From Thermoanaerobaculia bacterium (GTDB taxonomy: Bacteria; Acidobacteriota; Thermoanaerobaculia; Multivoradales; JAHEKO01), in NCBI GenBank assembly GCA_947259925.1, contig CAMYOG010000046.1, positions 41,075-105,074 of the forward strand: a stretch of 64,000 nucleotides of DNA, read 5' to 3'. The position numbers and the translations under genes are program-made. Below the pieces are notes generated by a model that was not told where the DNA came from, made no database searches, and saw nothing but the letters and a program-made list of their open reading frames with translations. Shown piece after piece: positions 15,477-23,952 of this stretch (position 1 is the stretch's first letter; each line of letters opens with the position of its first letter).

Positions 15477-17528
15477 TCACCCCTGCGCCTTGAGCACCAG
15501 GAGGGTCAGGTCGTCGTCGAGGGGCGTCCCGGCCAGGAACTCCCGAGCCCGCTGCAGCAGGCCGTCGACGATGGCTTCGGGCGCCAGGCTCGCCAGCTCC
15601 CCGAACCAGGTGCGCGCACGGTCGTAGCCGAGCGGATCGCCGGCGTCATCGGTCATCTCGACGTAGCCGTCGGTCATGATCAGCGCCGTATCTCCCTGCC
15701 GCAGCTCGATCTCGCGCTCGAGGAAGTCGCTGCCCGCGATCGTCCCTAGCGGCACGCTCGGCAGTAGCACCTCCTCGACCCGCTCGCCCTCCTCGTGCCA
15801 GATCAGCACCGGCGGCATGGCCGCCGAGGTCACCCGCAGCTGGTGGTCCTGCAGGCGCGCCAGCAGCAGCGCCATGCTCGCCTCGCGCCGGTGAAGACCG
15901 GTCACCCCTTCGCCGATCCGCCGCAACAGCTCGGCCAGGCTCGGCTCGTCGCGGCAGTTCTGGAACAGGCTCTTGGCCACCGCCACGACCATCCCGGCGT
16001 GGACGCCGTGACCGGCGGCATCGCCGACCGCCAGGGTCCAGGTTCCGTCTACGTCGGGTGCGAAGTCGTAGTAGTCGCCGCCGACCTCGTTGGCGGTGGT
16101 CATGTGGACGGCAAGCTCGTAGTCCTTCAGTCGTGGTAGCTGGCTTGGCAGCATGGCGAGCTGCAGCTGACGTGCCTCCTCGAGCTCCTCGGTCTTGCGC
16201 TGGTTCTCGGCTTCCAGGAGCTCGCGCTCGGCTTCCTCTCGCGCCGCCCACCGCTCCTGTTCGATGGTCTTGGCGGTCAGCTCCTCGACCTGCCGCAGCT
16301 GGGCCTCGAGCTCCCGGTTGACGCGCGCCACCCGACGACTGAGATAGACCGAGATGCAGACCACCGGCGTGCCGTAGCCGATCAGGAGAACGGCCATCCA
16401 GGGCACCTCCACGAGATCCAGGTTACGCAGCGTGTTGGCGATGATGCCGAGGGTGAGCGCCAGGAAGCCGAGTCCGACGACCCAGGCGTCGGGCTCTCGG
16501 CGAAGCAGCGCCAAGACCGCGAGACGGAGCACCTCGAGCAGCACCACGACCACGAAGATGGTCACCCAGAGCATGTCGGTCCAGACCGGCCGGGTCCAGA
16601 CCCAGAGCAGCGCCACGGCCGCCGAGCCCAGAGCGAGATAGAAGGTCCATCCGAACCGTCGGCCGAAGAGCTTGAGCTGGAGCAAGAGGGCCGACAGGGC
16701 CATCACCACGCTCAGGGTCATGACCCACTTGAAGAAGACCAGCATCTGCGCCAGATCGCTGCCGGCGTTCATCCGCACCTCGGTGATGAACAGAGCCATC
16801 ACCGAGCCGGTGAAGAGGGCGAACAGCAGGTTCTCGACCCCCTTGGGGCGGAACAGGAAGAGCAGCAGATGCAGAATCGCGAAGGCTCCGAACAGTCCGA
16901 TCGTGCCGGCCATCGCCGCGGTGTAGTTGCGAATCTCACGGATGCCGATGGCGGTCAGCGCCTGCATCTCGCCGACCGTCAGGTGGAAGCCCCGGAAGTC
17001 TCGTGGCAGCACGTTGTCGGTGGCGTTCGAGTAGCGCACGGCGAGCAGGTGCTCGACACCGGGCTCGAGCGTGATCGCGGCGACGTATTGCGGCACCATC
17101 GGCTCCTCTTCGGCGACCGAGCTGGCAACGGTGCCGAAGCGTGCCACCTCTCGACCGTCGAGGTATATCTCGGAGGCTCCGGCCTGGACGAGGTAAAGGC
17201 CTAGCGCGATCTCGCCGGCTTCGACGGGGAGACGCACACGGCGCCGGAACCAGCCGATGCCCGGCCAACCGCCGGGGGTCTCCGCCGCCTCGTGGAGGGC
17301 CGGCTCCACCAGGGCCAGGCCCGAATCGTCGCGGCCGGGCTCGGCCCAGGCGGGGTCGTCGCCGGGGTGATAGCGCCACGCCCTGGAAAGGACAACTCCC
17401 TCGGCGAGGTCCCGGGCGTCGAGGGTGACGACCTCGAGGCGATCCTCCACCTGCGGCTCGGCCGCCCAGGCGGGCGTGAGGCTCGAGAGAAGGAGAACTG
17501 CGAGACACGAGCGGCTCAACACGAGCAT
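15477..17528 (-). CDS. 7TM sensor SpoIIE phosphatase
   Basis: The 683-residue protein has a signal peptide (to about residue 22), then an extracytoplasmic beta-sandwich domain (about 30-190, with 'GASEIYLDGREVARFG' like the 7TMR-DISM ligand domain). Seven membrane helices follow (about 205-395), then a cytoplasmic coiled coil (395-460) and a SpoIIE phosphatase domain (465-683). Metal-site motifs include 'EVGGDYYDF', 'VGDAAGHGVHAGM', 'MTDGYVE' and 'LDDDLTLLVL'. It probably senses an external signal and dephosphorylates a STAS partner. The start is firm: aaaggagg lies 7 bases before the ATG. It is on the same strand as the CHAT/sigma cluster but separated by about 500 bases, so it may be a distinct transcript. 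Confidence 0.85.
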   Translation of the reverse strand: MLVLSRSCLAVLLLSSLTPAWAAEPQVEDRLEVVTLDARDLAEGVVLSRAWRYHPGDDPAWAEPGRDDSGLALVEPALHEAAETPGGWPGIGWFRRRVRLPVEAGEIALGLYLVQAGASEIYLDGREVARFGTVASSVAEEEPMVPQYVAAITLEPGVEHLLAVRYSNATDNVLPRDFRGFHLTVGEMQALTAIGIREIRNYTAAMAGTIGLFGAFAILHLLLFLFRPKGVENLLFALFTGSVMALFITEVRMNAGSDLAQMLVFFKWVMTLSVVMALSALLLQLKLFGRRFGWTFYLALGSAAVALLWVWTRPVWTDMLWVTIFVVVVLLEVLRLAVLALLRREPDAWVVGLGFLALTLGIIANTLRNLDLVEVPWMAVLLIGYGTPVVCISVYLSRRVARVNRELEAQLRQVEELTAKTIEQERWAAREEAERELLEAENQRKTEELEEARQLQLAMLPSQLPRLKDYELAVHMTTANEVGGDYYDFAPDVDGTWTLAVGDAAGHGVHAGMVVAVAKSLFQNCRDEPSLAELLRRIGEGVTGLHRREASMALLLARLQDHQLRVTSAAMPPVLIWHEEGERVEEVLLPSVPLGTIAGSDFLEREIELRQGDTALIMTDGYVEMTDDAGDPLGYDRARTWFGELASLAPEAIVDGLLQRAREFLAGTPLDDDLTLLVLKAQG

Positions 17529-17603
17529 GACTCGGTACCTCCTTTCTTAGTCTACGACTGTTTCGCGGCAGGGTTGCCTGACTCGACCGGAGCCTCCGCC
17601 AGG

Positions 17604-17747
17604 GCTCCCAGCAAGCTCTTCGATATCGAGTACTACGACGCAGCCGGGTCCTCGCTGTCCATCTCGCCCGACGGCAACCGCGTCCTGGTGCAGGAGCCCA
17701 CCGAGGTCAGCTTGTGGGAGGAGACGCCAATGACCCTGGACGGGTAA
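17604..17747 (+). pseudogene. Relic of an S9 (prolyl-oligopeptidase-type) peptidase N-terminus
   Basis: The open frame encodes 'KLFDIEYYDAAGSSLSISPDGNRVLVQEPTEV', much like the start of secreted S9 peptidases (F-D-x-E-Y ... I-S-P-D-G-x-R-V). It stops at TAA 17745-17747 after about 45 residues, with no peptidase domain following. It is the only recognisable content of the gap 17529-17848 and probably remains from a deleted gene. Confidence 0.45.
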
Positions 17748-17848
17748 CTCGCTCCTCCGGAGTGGTGGCGAGCTTACGGTACTTGTTGATAGCTTCGGGC
17801 CTCAGCTCACCAGGGTACGGGAGAGATTCGAGCACGGAGGTTCACGCT

Positions 17849-19045
17849 GTGAGAGCACTGCTACCGACAACTCTGACCCTCGCCGCTGCCTTTGTCGGCT
17901 CGCTGGCACCTCTGGCCTCGGAGTCGAGGGCGGTCAAGACTCGCCCATCGGTCCTGCGGGATGCGGCACCGGGTCAACGGGTGCCGATTCGACTGGGCCC
18001 GGACCTGCGACTGATCGGAACCGTCCAGCGCACCGTCACCTCGAGCTATGGCAGCCGTGTGGTGCGCGGAATCGTCGAGTCGGTGCCGGGGACTCAGTTC
18101 GTGCTGGTGGTGCACGGCGACGCCGTCGCGGGCACGGTCTACTCCCCGACGAAACCCCTCAGAGTGATCCCTGTCGGCTCGGGGTACTCCGCGGTGATCG
18201 AGGCGGATTCGCCACCCACGGGCATCGACTTTCTAGAGATGGACTTCGCCGCGGCGCCCCACGAGATACCCGGCCGAGCACCCGCCAGCAGCCGTTTGCG
18301 GGCCGATTCGGACTCACCGGTCATCGACCTCGTCGTACTCTTCACGAAGAAGGCATTGCAGGAGATCGGCTCGAGAGACGCTTTGATCTCCCTCCTCGAG
18401 CTGCAGATCGCCGACGCCAATCTCGCTCTGGAGAACAGCGGGGTCGACGGCAGCGTGCGGCTGGTCGGGGTGAAGCCGGCCAGGTACAACGAGTCCGAGG
18501 ATCTGTTCGACGTCCACCGAGATCACGTCCAGGAGACCAAGCTGAACAAGCGGTCTCGGAAGTTCAGCCGGCGCTTCGGCGCCGAGTACGCTACCGTGAT
18601 CGCAGCGACCGAGAGCGGCTGCGGATGGGCCACGATTCCAGGTCCCGCCGGGATCTACCAGGAACGGGATTTTCTCGACCGCGTGCAAGCGATCAAGGGC
18701 TTCTCGTTCAAGAGCACGATCTCCGCGCAATGCCTTCAGACCGTCCCGCTGATCCTCGCTCACGAGCTGGGGCACAACCTGGCGAACTGCCATGAGCACG
18801 AAGAAGGAGGCGGCGGCCCGTGCCGTCCCTATGCTCGTGGCCACAGGCTCGGAATCGTGGGGACCGTGATGGTAGCGGCGGGACGGCGGATCCCGCACTT
18901 CTCCAACCCGGCGGTCGAGTACTCCGGGATCCCGACCGGCGTTCCTCGCGGCGAGGAGGATCCGGCGGACGCCGCCCGGAACCTGCGTAGGGTGCTGCCG
19001 ATCGCCAGCCAGATCGCTCGGTGCAAGGTCGACTGCGAGCCGTGA
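17849..19045 (+). CDS. Secreted metzincin metalloprotease (reprolysin-like)
   Basis: The zinc site H-E-L-G-H-N-L-A-N-C-H (His305, Glu306, His309, His315) fits HExxHxxxxxH of metzincins. A Met-turn segment 'GTVMVAAGRRIPHFSNP' follows, as in reprolysin-like bacterial enzymes. The GTG at 17849 is chosen because cggagg lies 8 bases before it and it gives a signal peptide (VRALLPTTLTLAAAF...). The frame is open further upstream without a good start. Residues about 40-140 look like a propeptide or beta-domain, and the catalytic part covers about 155-398. It is translationally coupled to the next peptidase through a GTGA overlap. Confidence 0.85.
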   Translation: MRALLPTTLTLAAAFVGSLAPLASESRAVKTRPSVLRDAAPGQRVPIRLGPDLRLIGTVQRTVTSSYGSRVVRGIVESVPGTQFVLVVHGDAVAGTVYSPTKPLRVIPVGSGYSAVIEADSPPTGIDFLEMDFAAAPHEIPGRAPASSRLRADSDSPVIDLVVLFTKKALQEIGSRDALISLLELQIADANLALENSGVDGSVRLVGVKPARYNESEDLFDVHRDHVQETKLNKRSRKFSRRFGAEYATVIAATESGCGWATIPGPAGIYQERDFLDRVQAIKGFSFKSTISAQCLQTVPLILAHELGHNLANCHEHEEGGGGPCRPYARGHRLGIVGTVMVAAGRRIPHFSNPAVEYSGIPTGVPRGEEDPADAARNLRRVLPIASQIARCKVDCEP

Positions 19046-20523
19046 CCAGACCCACTCGTCTCCTCCTCGCAGTCACCACACTGCTCTTCGCCGTCCCGGT
19101 CATCGCCCAGGACGAGCCGCCGCCACCGACCCCCACCTTCCCCACCCTCCCCACCGATGCCCCCGCCGGCACCGGCATGACCCAGCCGTGTATGGAGGAG
19201 CTCGAGGGGAGCGTCCGCTGCGGTCGCTACCGGGTCTACGAGAATCGCGAGTCACGAATCGGGAGAACGATCGACCTCGCCTTCGTGATCGCCGACGCCC
19301 TCGACCCGAGCTCGAAGAACAGCGACGCGATCACCTACTTCTTCGGTGGCCCGGGGACGTCGGTCACCCGGCCGTCGCCGTTCATCATCCAGGACAACGA
19401 CCTGCGGCAGAATCGCGACCTGCTCCTGCTCGACTTCCGGGGCGTCGGCAACTCGCAGGCTCTTGCGTGTGACGTCGAGTACCCGGGCGGGGTCGAGTCG
19501 CGGTTCGGGGAGATCTTCCCGATCGACCACATCGAGGCCTGTCGCGACGAGCTCTCCGAGCGGGCACAGCTCGACCTCTACACCTCGGCCATCAACATGG
19601 ACGATCTCGAGGAGCTCCGTGCCTGGCTCAACTACTCCGCCCTCAACCTGTGGGGCGGCTCGTACGGCACGCGCGAGATCCAGGTCTTTCTGCGTCGCCA
19701 CCCCGAGTCGGTACGCACCGCGGTGCTGATGGCCGCCGGGCCGATCTCCGGGGGCGGCTATGTCACCCACGCTCGGGGGCTACAGAGCGCACTCGACGAG
19801 CTGGTGGCCGAATGCTCGAGGAACGAGGCCTGCTCGGCGGCCTATCCCGATCTCGGAGCGACGGTGGCGCATGTGCTCGAGCGGGTGCGCACCGACCCAC
19901 CCGAGGTGACCGCCGAAGGCAAAACCGTCCGGTTCGGGCCCGGAGAGCTCGGCTATGCGCTGCGCGGACTCCTCTACCGCAGGGCCGCGGAAGTCCCGTT
20001 GATGCTCAGCCGCGCGGCCGCGGGCGAGTGGCAACCGCTCGCCGACTACTATCTCCAGCGTAGTGGCTGGGTGAGCGCTTCGGACGACCAGGCGGGGATG
20101 CACTTCTCGGTGATCTGCGCCGAGGACGTCGCCAGGCTCGACGACGAGATCATCGCGCGCGAGACCGAGGGGACGTTCCTCGGCGACTACCTGATCGGTG
20201 GCTACGCGAACGTCTGCGAGGTCTGGCCGCACGCCAAGCTCGACCCGTCGCACTGGGAGCCGGTCGAGAGCGACGCTCCGGCCCTGCTCTTCTCCGGCAG
20301 CCGCGACCCGGTGACGCCCGCGGCCGGCGCCGATGAGGTGGCGAAGCACCTCTCCAACAGCCTGCACGTGGTGGTACCGAGTGCCGGGCACGGCATCGGT
20401 GGACCGTGCGTCGGTCAGATCCAGCTCGCGTTCATCGAGTCGGGGTCGGTCGAGGGTCTCGATACGTCGTGCTTCGAGGAACGGCCGCCGACCGAGTTCG
20501 TGCTGCCGGGGACTGGCGACTAG
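19042..20523 (+). CDS. Secreted alpha/beta-hydrolase peptidase (S33, tripeptidyl-aminopeptidase-like)
   Basis: The GTG start overlaps the previous stop as GTGA; an in-frame GTG at 19021 is the alternative. A signal peptide ends near 'VIAQ', followed by a Pro-rich linker. The oxyanion segment 'FFGGPGTSV' and 'DFRGVGNS', the nucleophile elbow G-G-S-Y-G (Ser207), the acid in 'SGSRDPVTP' and the late His in 'SAGHGIGG' form a complete triad of the secreted S33 family. Several Cys pairs ('CMEE...C', 'CSRNEAC', 'CVG...C') fit an exported enzyme. It probably releases short peptides from protein fragments, a sensible partner for the co-transcribed metzincin. Confidence 0.8.
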   Translation: MTRPTRLLLAVTTLLFAVPVIAQDEPPPPTPTFPTLPTDAPAGTGMTQPCMEELEGSVRCGRYRVYENRESRIGRTIDLAFVIADALDPSSKNSDAITYFFGGPGTSVTRPSPFIIQDNDLRQNRDLLLLDFRGVGNSQALACDVEYPGGVESRFGEIFPIDHIEACRDELSERAQLDLYTSAINMDDLEELRAWLNYSALNLWGGSYGTREIQVFLRRHPESVRTAVLMAAGPISGGGYVTHARGLQSALDELVAECSRNEACSAAYPDLGATVAHVLERVRTDPPEVTAEGKTVRFGPGELGYALRGLLYRRAAEVPLMLSRAAAGEWQPLADYYLQRSGWVSASDDQAGMHFSVICAEDVARLDDEIIARETEGTFLGDYLIGGYANVCEVWPHAKLDPSHWEPVESDAPALLFSGSRDPVTPAAGADEVAKHLSNSLHVVVPSAGHGIGGPCVGQIQLAFIESGSVEGLDTSCFEERPPTEFVLPGTGD

Positions 20524-20563
20524 CGGCTCGATCTCCCGCCTGACATAAGATCGCCCCTCAATC

Positions 20564-23203
20564 GTGATCGGGCGGACTCTTTCCCACTTCGAGGTCACCG
20601 CCAAGCTCGGTGAGGGCGGCATGGGTGAGGTCTATCGAGCGACCGACACGAAGCTCGGCCGGGAGGTGGCGATCAAGGTCCTGCCCGAGGAGTTCACGGC
20701 CGATGCAGAGCGACTCGCGCGCTTCGAGCGCGAGGCGCGGGTGCTGGCGTCGCTCAGCCACGGCTCGATCGCCGGCATCTTCGAAGTCGGCGAGCAGGAC
20801 GACACCCACTTCCTGGTAATGGAGCTCGCCGAGGGCGAGACGCTGGCGGAACGGCTCGAGCGCGGTCCGATCTCGATCGAAGAGGCGACCAAGATCGCGG
20901 TCCAGATCACCGAAGGCCTGGAGGCCGCGCACGGCCAAGGGATCATCCACCGCGATCTCAAGCCGGCCAACGTCAAGGTCGACTCCGAAGGCAACGCCCG
21001 GATCCTCGACTTCGGCCTGGCGAAGGCCTGGAGTAGCGACGGCGGCAGCTCGGCGGACATCGCCGCCTCCCCTACCCTCACCGCGAACATGACCCAGGCC
21101 GGGGTCCTCCTGGGCACCGCGGCCTACATGAGCCCCGAGCAGGCGCGCGGCCAGGAAGTCGACCAACGGACCGACATCTGGGCGCTCGGTGTCCTGCTCT
21201 GGGAGATGCTGACTGGATCTCGGCTCTTCACTGGAACGACGGTGAGCGACACGCTGGCCGCCGTGCTGCAGGGTGACCTCGAAGCGGGCAGCCTACCGAA
21301 GAACACTCCCGTGCAGGTTCGGGAGGTCTTGCGACGCACCCTGGAGCGCGACCGCTCGCAACGCCTGCACTCGGTAGCCGACGCGCGGATCCTGCTGCAG
21401 GAATCGCTGGCGGCGCCGGATCTCCCGGCTGAGAGTACGGAGGCTCCGGGTGGGAAGACTGGCCTGTCCCTCGCCTGGGTGGTGCCCGCACTACTCGTAG
21501 CGCTGGTCGCTGGATGGCTTGCCACCAGGGCTCTTCAGCCGAAATCGGGGCCGTCGCAGGTGATCCGAAGCACCCTGAGCCTGCCCGAGGGTCAGATCCT
21601 GCGCCAGGGCTGGGGCGCCAACCTGGACCTTACGCCCGACGGTCGGCTCCTGGCCTTCGCGACCGCCAGCCCAGAGGGTGGGCGCATCTACCTGCGCGAT
21701 CTCTCGACCTACGAGAGCGTCGTCGTGGACGGCAGTGAGAACGGGGAGCGACCGTTCTTCTCCCCGGACGGCGAATGGCTCGCCTTCTTCGCCGGGGGAC
21801 AGCTCAAGAAGGTCAACACCCGAGGGGGCGCCTCGCTCCCGATCTGTGACGCGCCCAGCACGATCGGGGGCACCTGGCTCGAGTCAGGAGTCATCGTGTT
21901 CTCCGATGGGGACAGCCTGCTGCGGGTCGATCCAGGCGGAGGGTCGCCGCAGGTCCTCGCGTCGTCGGATCGGCCGGCTGGGGAGTCCGGTCTGCTCCGG
22001 CCGGCGTCGCTGCCGGGCGGCAAGGCGGTGGCGTTCGTGATCGATCGCGGCGCGGGGACCGACGCGGACGAGGTCGCGGCGATCACCCTCGACGGGCAGC
22101 GTCGGGTCTCCCTGGCGAAGGGTGCCGGGGGCCAACCACGGAGCCTCCCGGGAAACCGCCTGGTGGTCGGGCGTTCGACCGGTCTGCTGGTCCTGGGATT
22201 CGACCCCGAGACGCTCGAGGTCACCAGCGAGCCCGTCTGGGCACTACCGGGCGCCAACGAATATCAATACGCGGTAGCCGGCAACGGCACCCTCGTCTAT
22301 CAGACCACCTCGCAGCGCGAGCCGTCTCACCTCATGCTGGTAGACCGCGCCGGCCGCACCGAACAGCTGACGCGCGAGCCACGTGGCATGCGCCACCCGC
22401 GCGTGTCGCCGGACGGCAGCCGCATACTGGTCACCATCCAGGAAGACGAGGCCGATCTGTGGCTCCTGGACCGCACCCGGTCCACCCTGACGCGGCTGAC
22501 CGAAGACGAAGGCGAAGCCGGTGTCTGGTCACCCGACGGCGAGGAGATCGTCTATACGACCTACCTCCGCGACCTCAGGCGCCGCAAGGCCGACGGTAGC
22601 GACGCGCCACGGTCGCTCTACGAAGAGGTCGTGAGTGCCTCCGCGGCTCGCTCTCGCGCGTCCCTCGTCGGCCCGGATTCGATCACCCCGGACGGCAAGG
22701 CCGTCTTCCTGACGGTCCCTTCACCCGAGACGTTGATGGACATCTGGCGGTTCCCGCTCGACGGCTCCGAGCCGAGCTCCGTGGTCAAGACCGAGGCCAA
22801 CGAGACGCCTGGGGTCATCTCGCCGAACGGCAAGTGGCTCGCCTACGTGAGCGACACCACCGGGCGGCTCGAAGTCTACGTGCAGGATCTCGAGGCGTTC
22901 GGTGCGAGGGTCCAGGTGTCGGTCGAAGGCGGCCGCGCGCCGGTCTGGTCGCGCGACGGGACCGAGCTCTTCTATCGCCTGGGGGATGCGATGTACGGCG
23001 TTCCGGTGATCGCGGGCGCTCGATTCCAGCCCGGTACTCCCGAGCTGCTCTTCGAAGGGTCGTTCTTCAACCTCGACACCCCGCAGGCCAACTACGACGT
23101 CACCCCCGACGGCGACTTCATCCTGATCGCGCACCAGCGGGCGGGGACCAGCTCGCTGCGGATGGTGCAGGGCTGGGTGTGGCAGCTGAGCGGCGGCGAG
23201 TAG
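20564..23203 (+). CDS. Membrane Ser/Thr protein kinase with TolB-like propeller
   Basis: The 879-residue protein has an intact Hanks-type kinase domain (about 8-280): glycine loop 'LGEGGMGEVY', Lys38, H-R-D-L-K-P-A-N at 129-136, D-F-G at 149-151 and A-Y-M-S-P-E-Q. One membrane span follows (about 301-322), then an extracytoplasmic TolB/WD40-like beta-propeller with repeated 'S-P-D-G' blades ('FFSPDGEWLAF', 'VSPDGSRIL', 'WSPDGEEIVY'). This is the PknB-plus-propeller type abundant in Acidobacteria, thought to read an external ligand. The GTG start has no ribosome site, and a TAAGAT -10-like box ends 12 bases before it, so the message may be leaderless. A second gene of the same build lies at 35962-38619. 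Confidence 0.9.
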   Translation: MIGRTLSHFEVTAKLGEGGMGEVYRATDTKLGREVAIKVLPEEFTADAERLARFEREARVLASLSHGSIAGIFEVGEQDDTHFLVMELAEGETLAERLERGPISIEEATKIAVQITEGLEAAHGQGIIHRDLKPANVKVDSEGNARILDFGLAKAWSSDGGSSADIAASPTLTANMTQAGVLLGTAAYMSPEQARGQEVDQRTDIWALGVLLWEMLTGSRLFTGTTVSDTLAAVLQGDLEAGSLPKNTPVQVREVLRRTLERDRSQRLHSVADARILLQESLAAPDLPAESTEAPGGKTGLSLAWVVPALLVALVAGWLATRALQPKSGPSQVIRSTLSLPEGQILRQGWGANLDLTPDGRLLAFATASPEGGRIYLRDLSTYESVVVDGSENGERPFFSPDGEWLAFFAGGQLKKVNTRGGASLPICDAPSTIGGTWLESGVIVFSDGDSLLRVDPGGGSPQVLASSDRPAGESGLLRPASLPGGKAVAFVIDRGAGTDADEVAAITLDGQRRVSLAKGAGGQPRSLPGNRLVVGRSTGLLVLGFDPETLEVTSEPVWALPGANEYQYAVAGNGTLVYQTTSQREPSHLMLVDRAGRTEQLTREPRGMRHPRVSPDGSRILVTIQEDEADLWLLDRTRSTLTRLTEDEGEAGVWSPDGEEIVYTTYLRDLRRRKADGSDAPRSLYEEVVSASAARSRASLVGPDSITPDGKAVFLTVPSPETLMDIWRFPLDGSEPSSVVKTEANETPGVISPNGKWLAYVSDTTGRLEVYVQDLEAFGARVQVSVEGGRAPVWSRDGTELFYRLGDAMYGVPVIAGARFQPGTPELLFEGSFFNLDTPQANYDVTPDGDFILIAHQRAGTSSLRMVQGWVWQLSGGE

Positions 23204-23298
23204 TCATCGAGCGCCTCACTGCCCGGCTTTTCGGTCCGGCCTCCCCTTGTCGGTAAGAAACGGTGTAATATTCCTGCACCAAGGACAAGGAGGTATCC

Positions 23299-23808
23299 AT
23301 GAGACCTGCGATCTGGTTGGTTGCCGTCGCGGCGCTCGCGGTCGGGGCCTGTGCGCCGGCGCCGCAAGAACCCACCGTGGACATCGCCGCCGAAACGGCA
23401 GCGCTGCGCGACGCGGTCGCCGCGTACAACGAGGCCGGCGAGGCGAAGAACGCCGCAGCGATGGCGGCGCTCTACGCCGACAACGCTGTCGCCTTCCCCC
23501 CGAACGAGGCGACGCTCGAAGGCCCCGGGGCGTTCGAGGCGTTCGTCGAGGAGGTAGCGGGCATCGAGGGCTTCGCCCTCGCCTTCGGTGACACCGAAGT
23601 TGTGGTCGGAGCCGGCGGAGACCTCGGCTATTCGATCGGCCCGGCTTCGCTCACCATGCCCGGCCCCGACGGTGAGATGGTGACGACGGACGAACGAGAC
23701 GTCCATATCTGGCGCAAGCAGGCGGACGGCTCGTGGAAGATCGTCGTCGACATCTGGAACGCGCCGGCTCCGCCGGCCGCGCCCGAGGCGGCCGAGTCGA
23801 CGGAATAG
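23299..23808 (+). CDS. NTF2-like (SnoaL/DUF4440-type) lipoprotein
   Basis: A strong ribosome site (aaggagg) precedes the ATG. The lipoprotein signal ends in L-A-V-G-A-C (Cys about 19). Residues about 30-150 form an alpha+beta barrel of the DUF4440/SnoaL-like NTF2 type, with an N-terminal helix 'AALRDAVAAYNEAGEAKNAAAMAALYADNAVAFPPNE' pattern and C-terminal strands ending 'WRKQADGSWKIVVDIWN'. Family members bind or turn over small hydrophobic molecules. There is no clue to the ligand. The tail is Ala/Pro/Glu-rich. Confidence 0.8.
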   Translation: MRPAIWLVAVAALAVGACAPAPQEPTVDIAAETAALRDAVAAYNEAGEAKNAAAMAALYADNAVAFPPNEATLEGPGAFEAFVEEVAGIEGFALAFGDTEVVVGAGGDLGYSIGPASLTMPGPDGEMVTTDERDVHIWRKQADGSWKIVVDIWNAPAPPAAPEAAESTE

Positions 23809-23909
23809 CCAACTCCCGCTGCGGCGCCTGAGCGGCTAGCGTCCGTGACCGTGCCAGGCCAGACCGGATAGCGAGGATCTGGTCGAGCTCGAGCAGCAGA
23901 CGGACACCA

Positions 23910-23952
23910 GCGATCGGTAGGTCCGCCGTGGTCGGCCTCGCCTACCGATCGC
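23910..23952. terminator. Inverted repeat between convergent genes
   Basis: The 12-bp arms gcgatcggtagg (23910-23921) and cctaccgatcgc (23941-23952) are perfect, with a 19-base loop. The right arm contains the kinase stop codon. The position between a plus-strand and a minus-strand gene end suggests a two-way terminator, though there is no T-tract. Confidence 0.5.
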
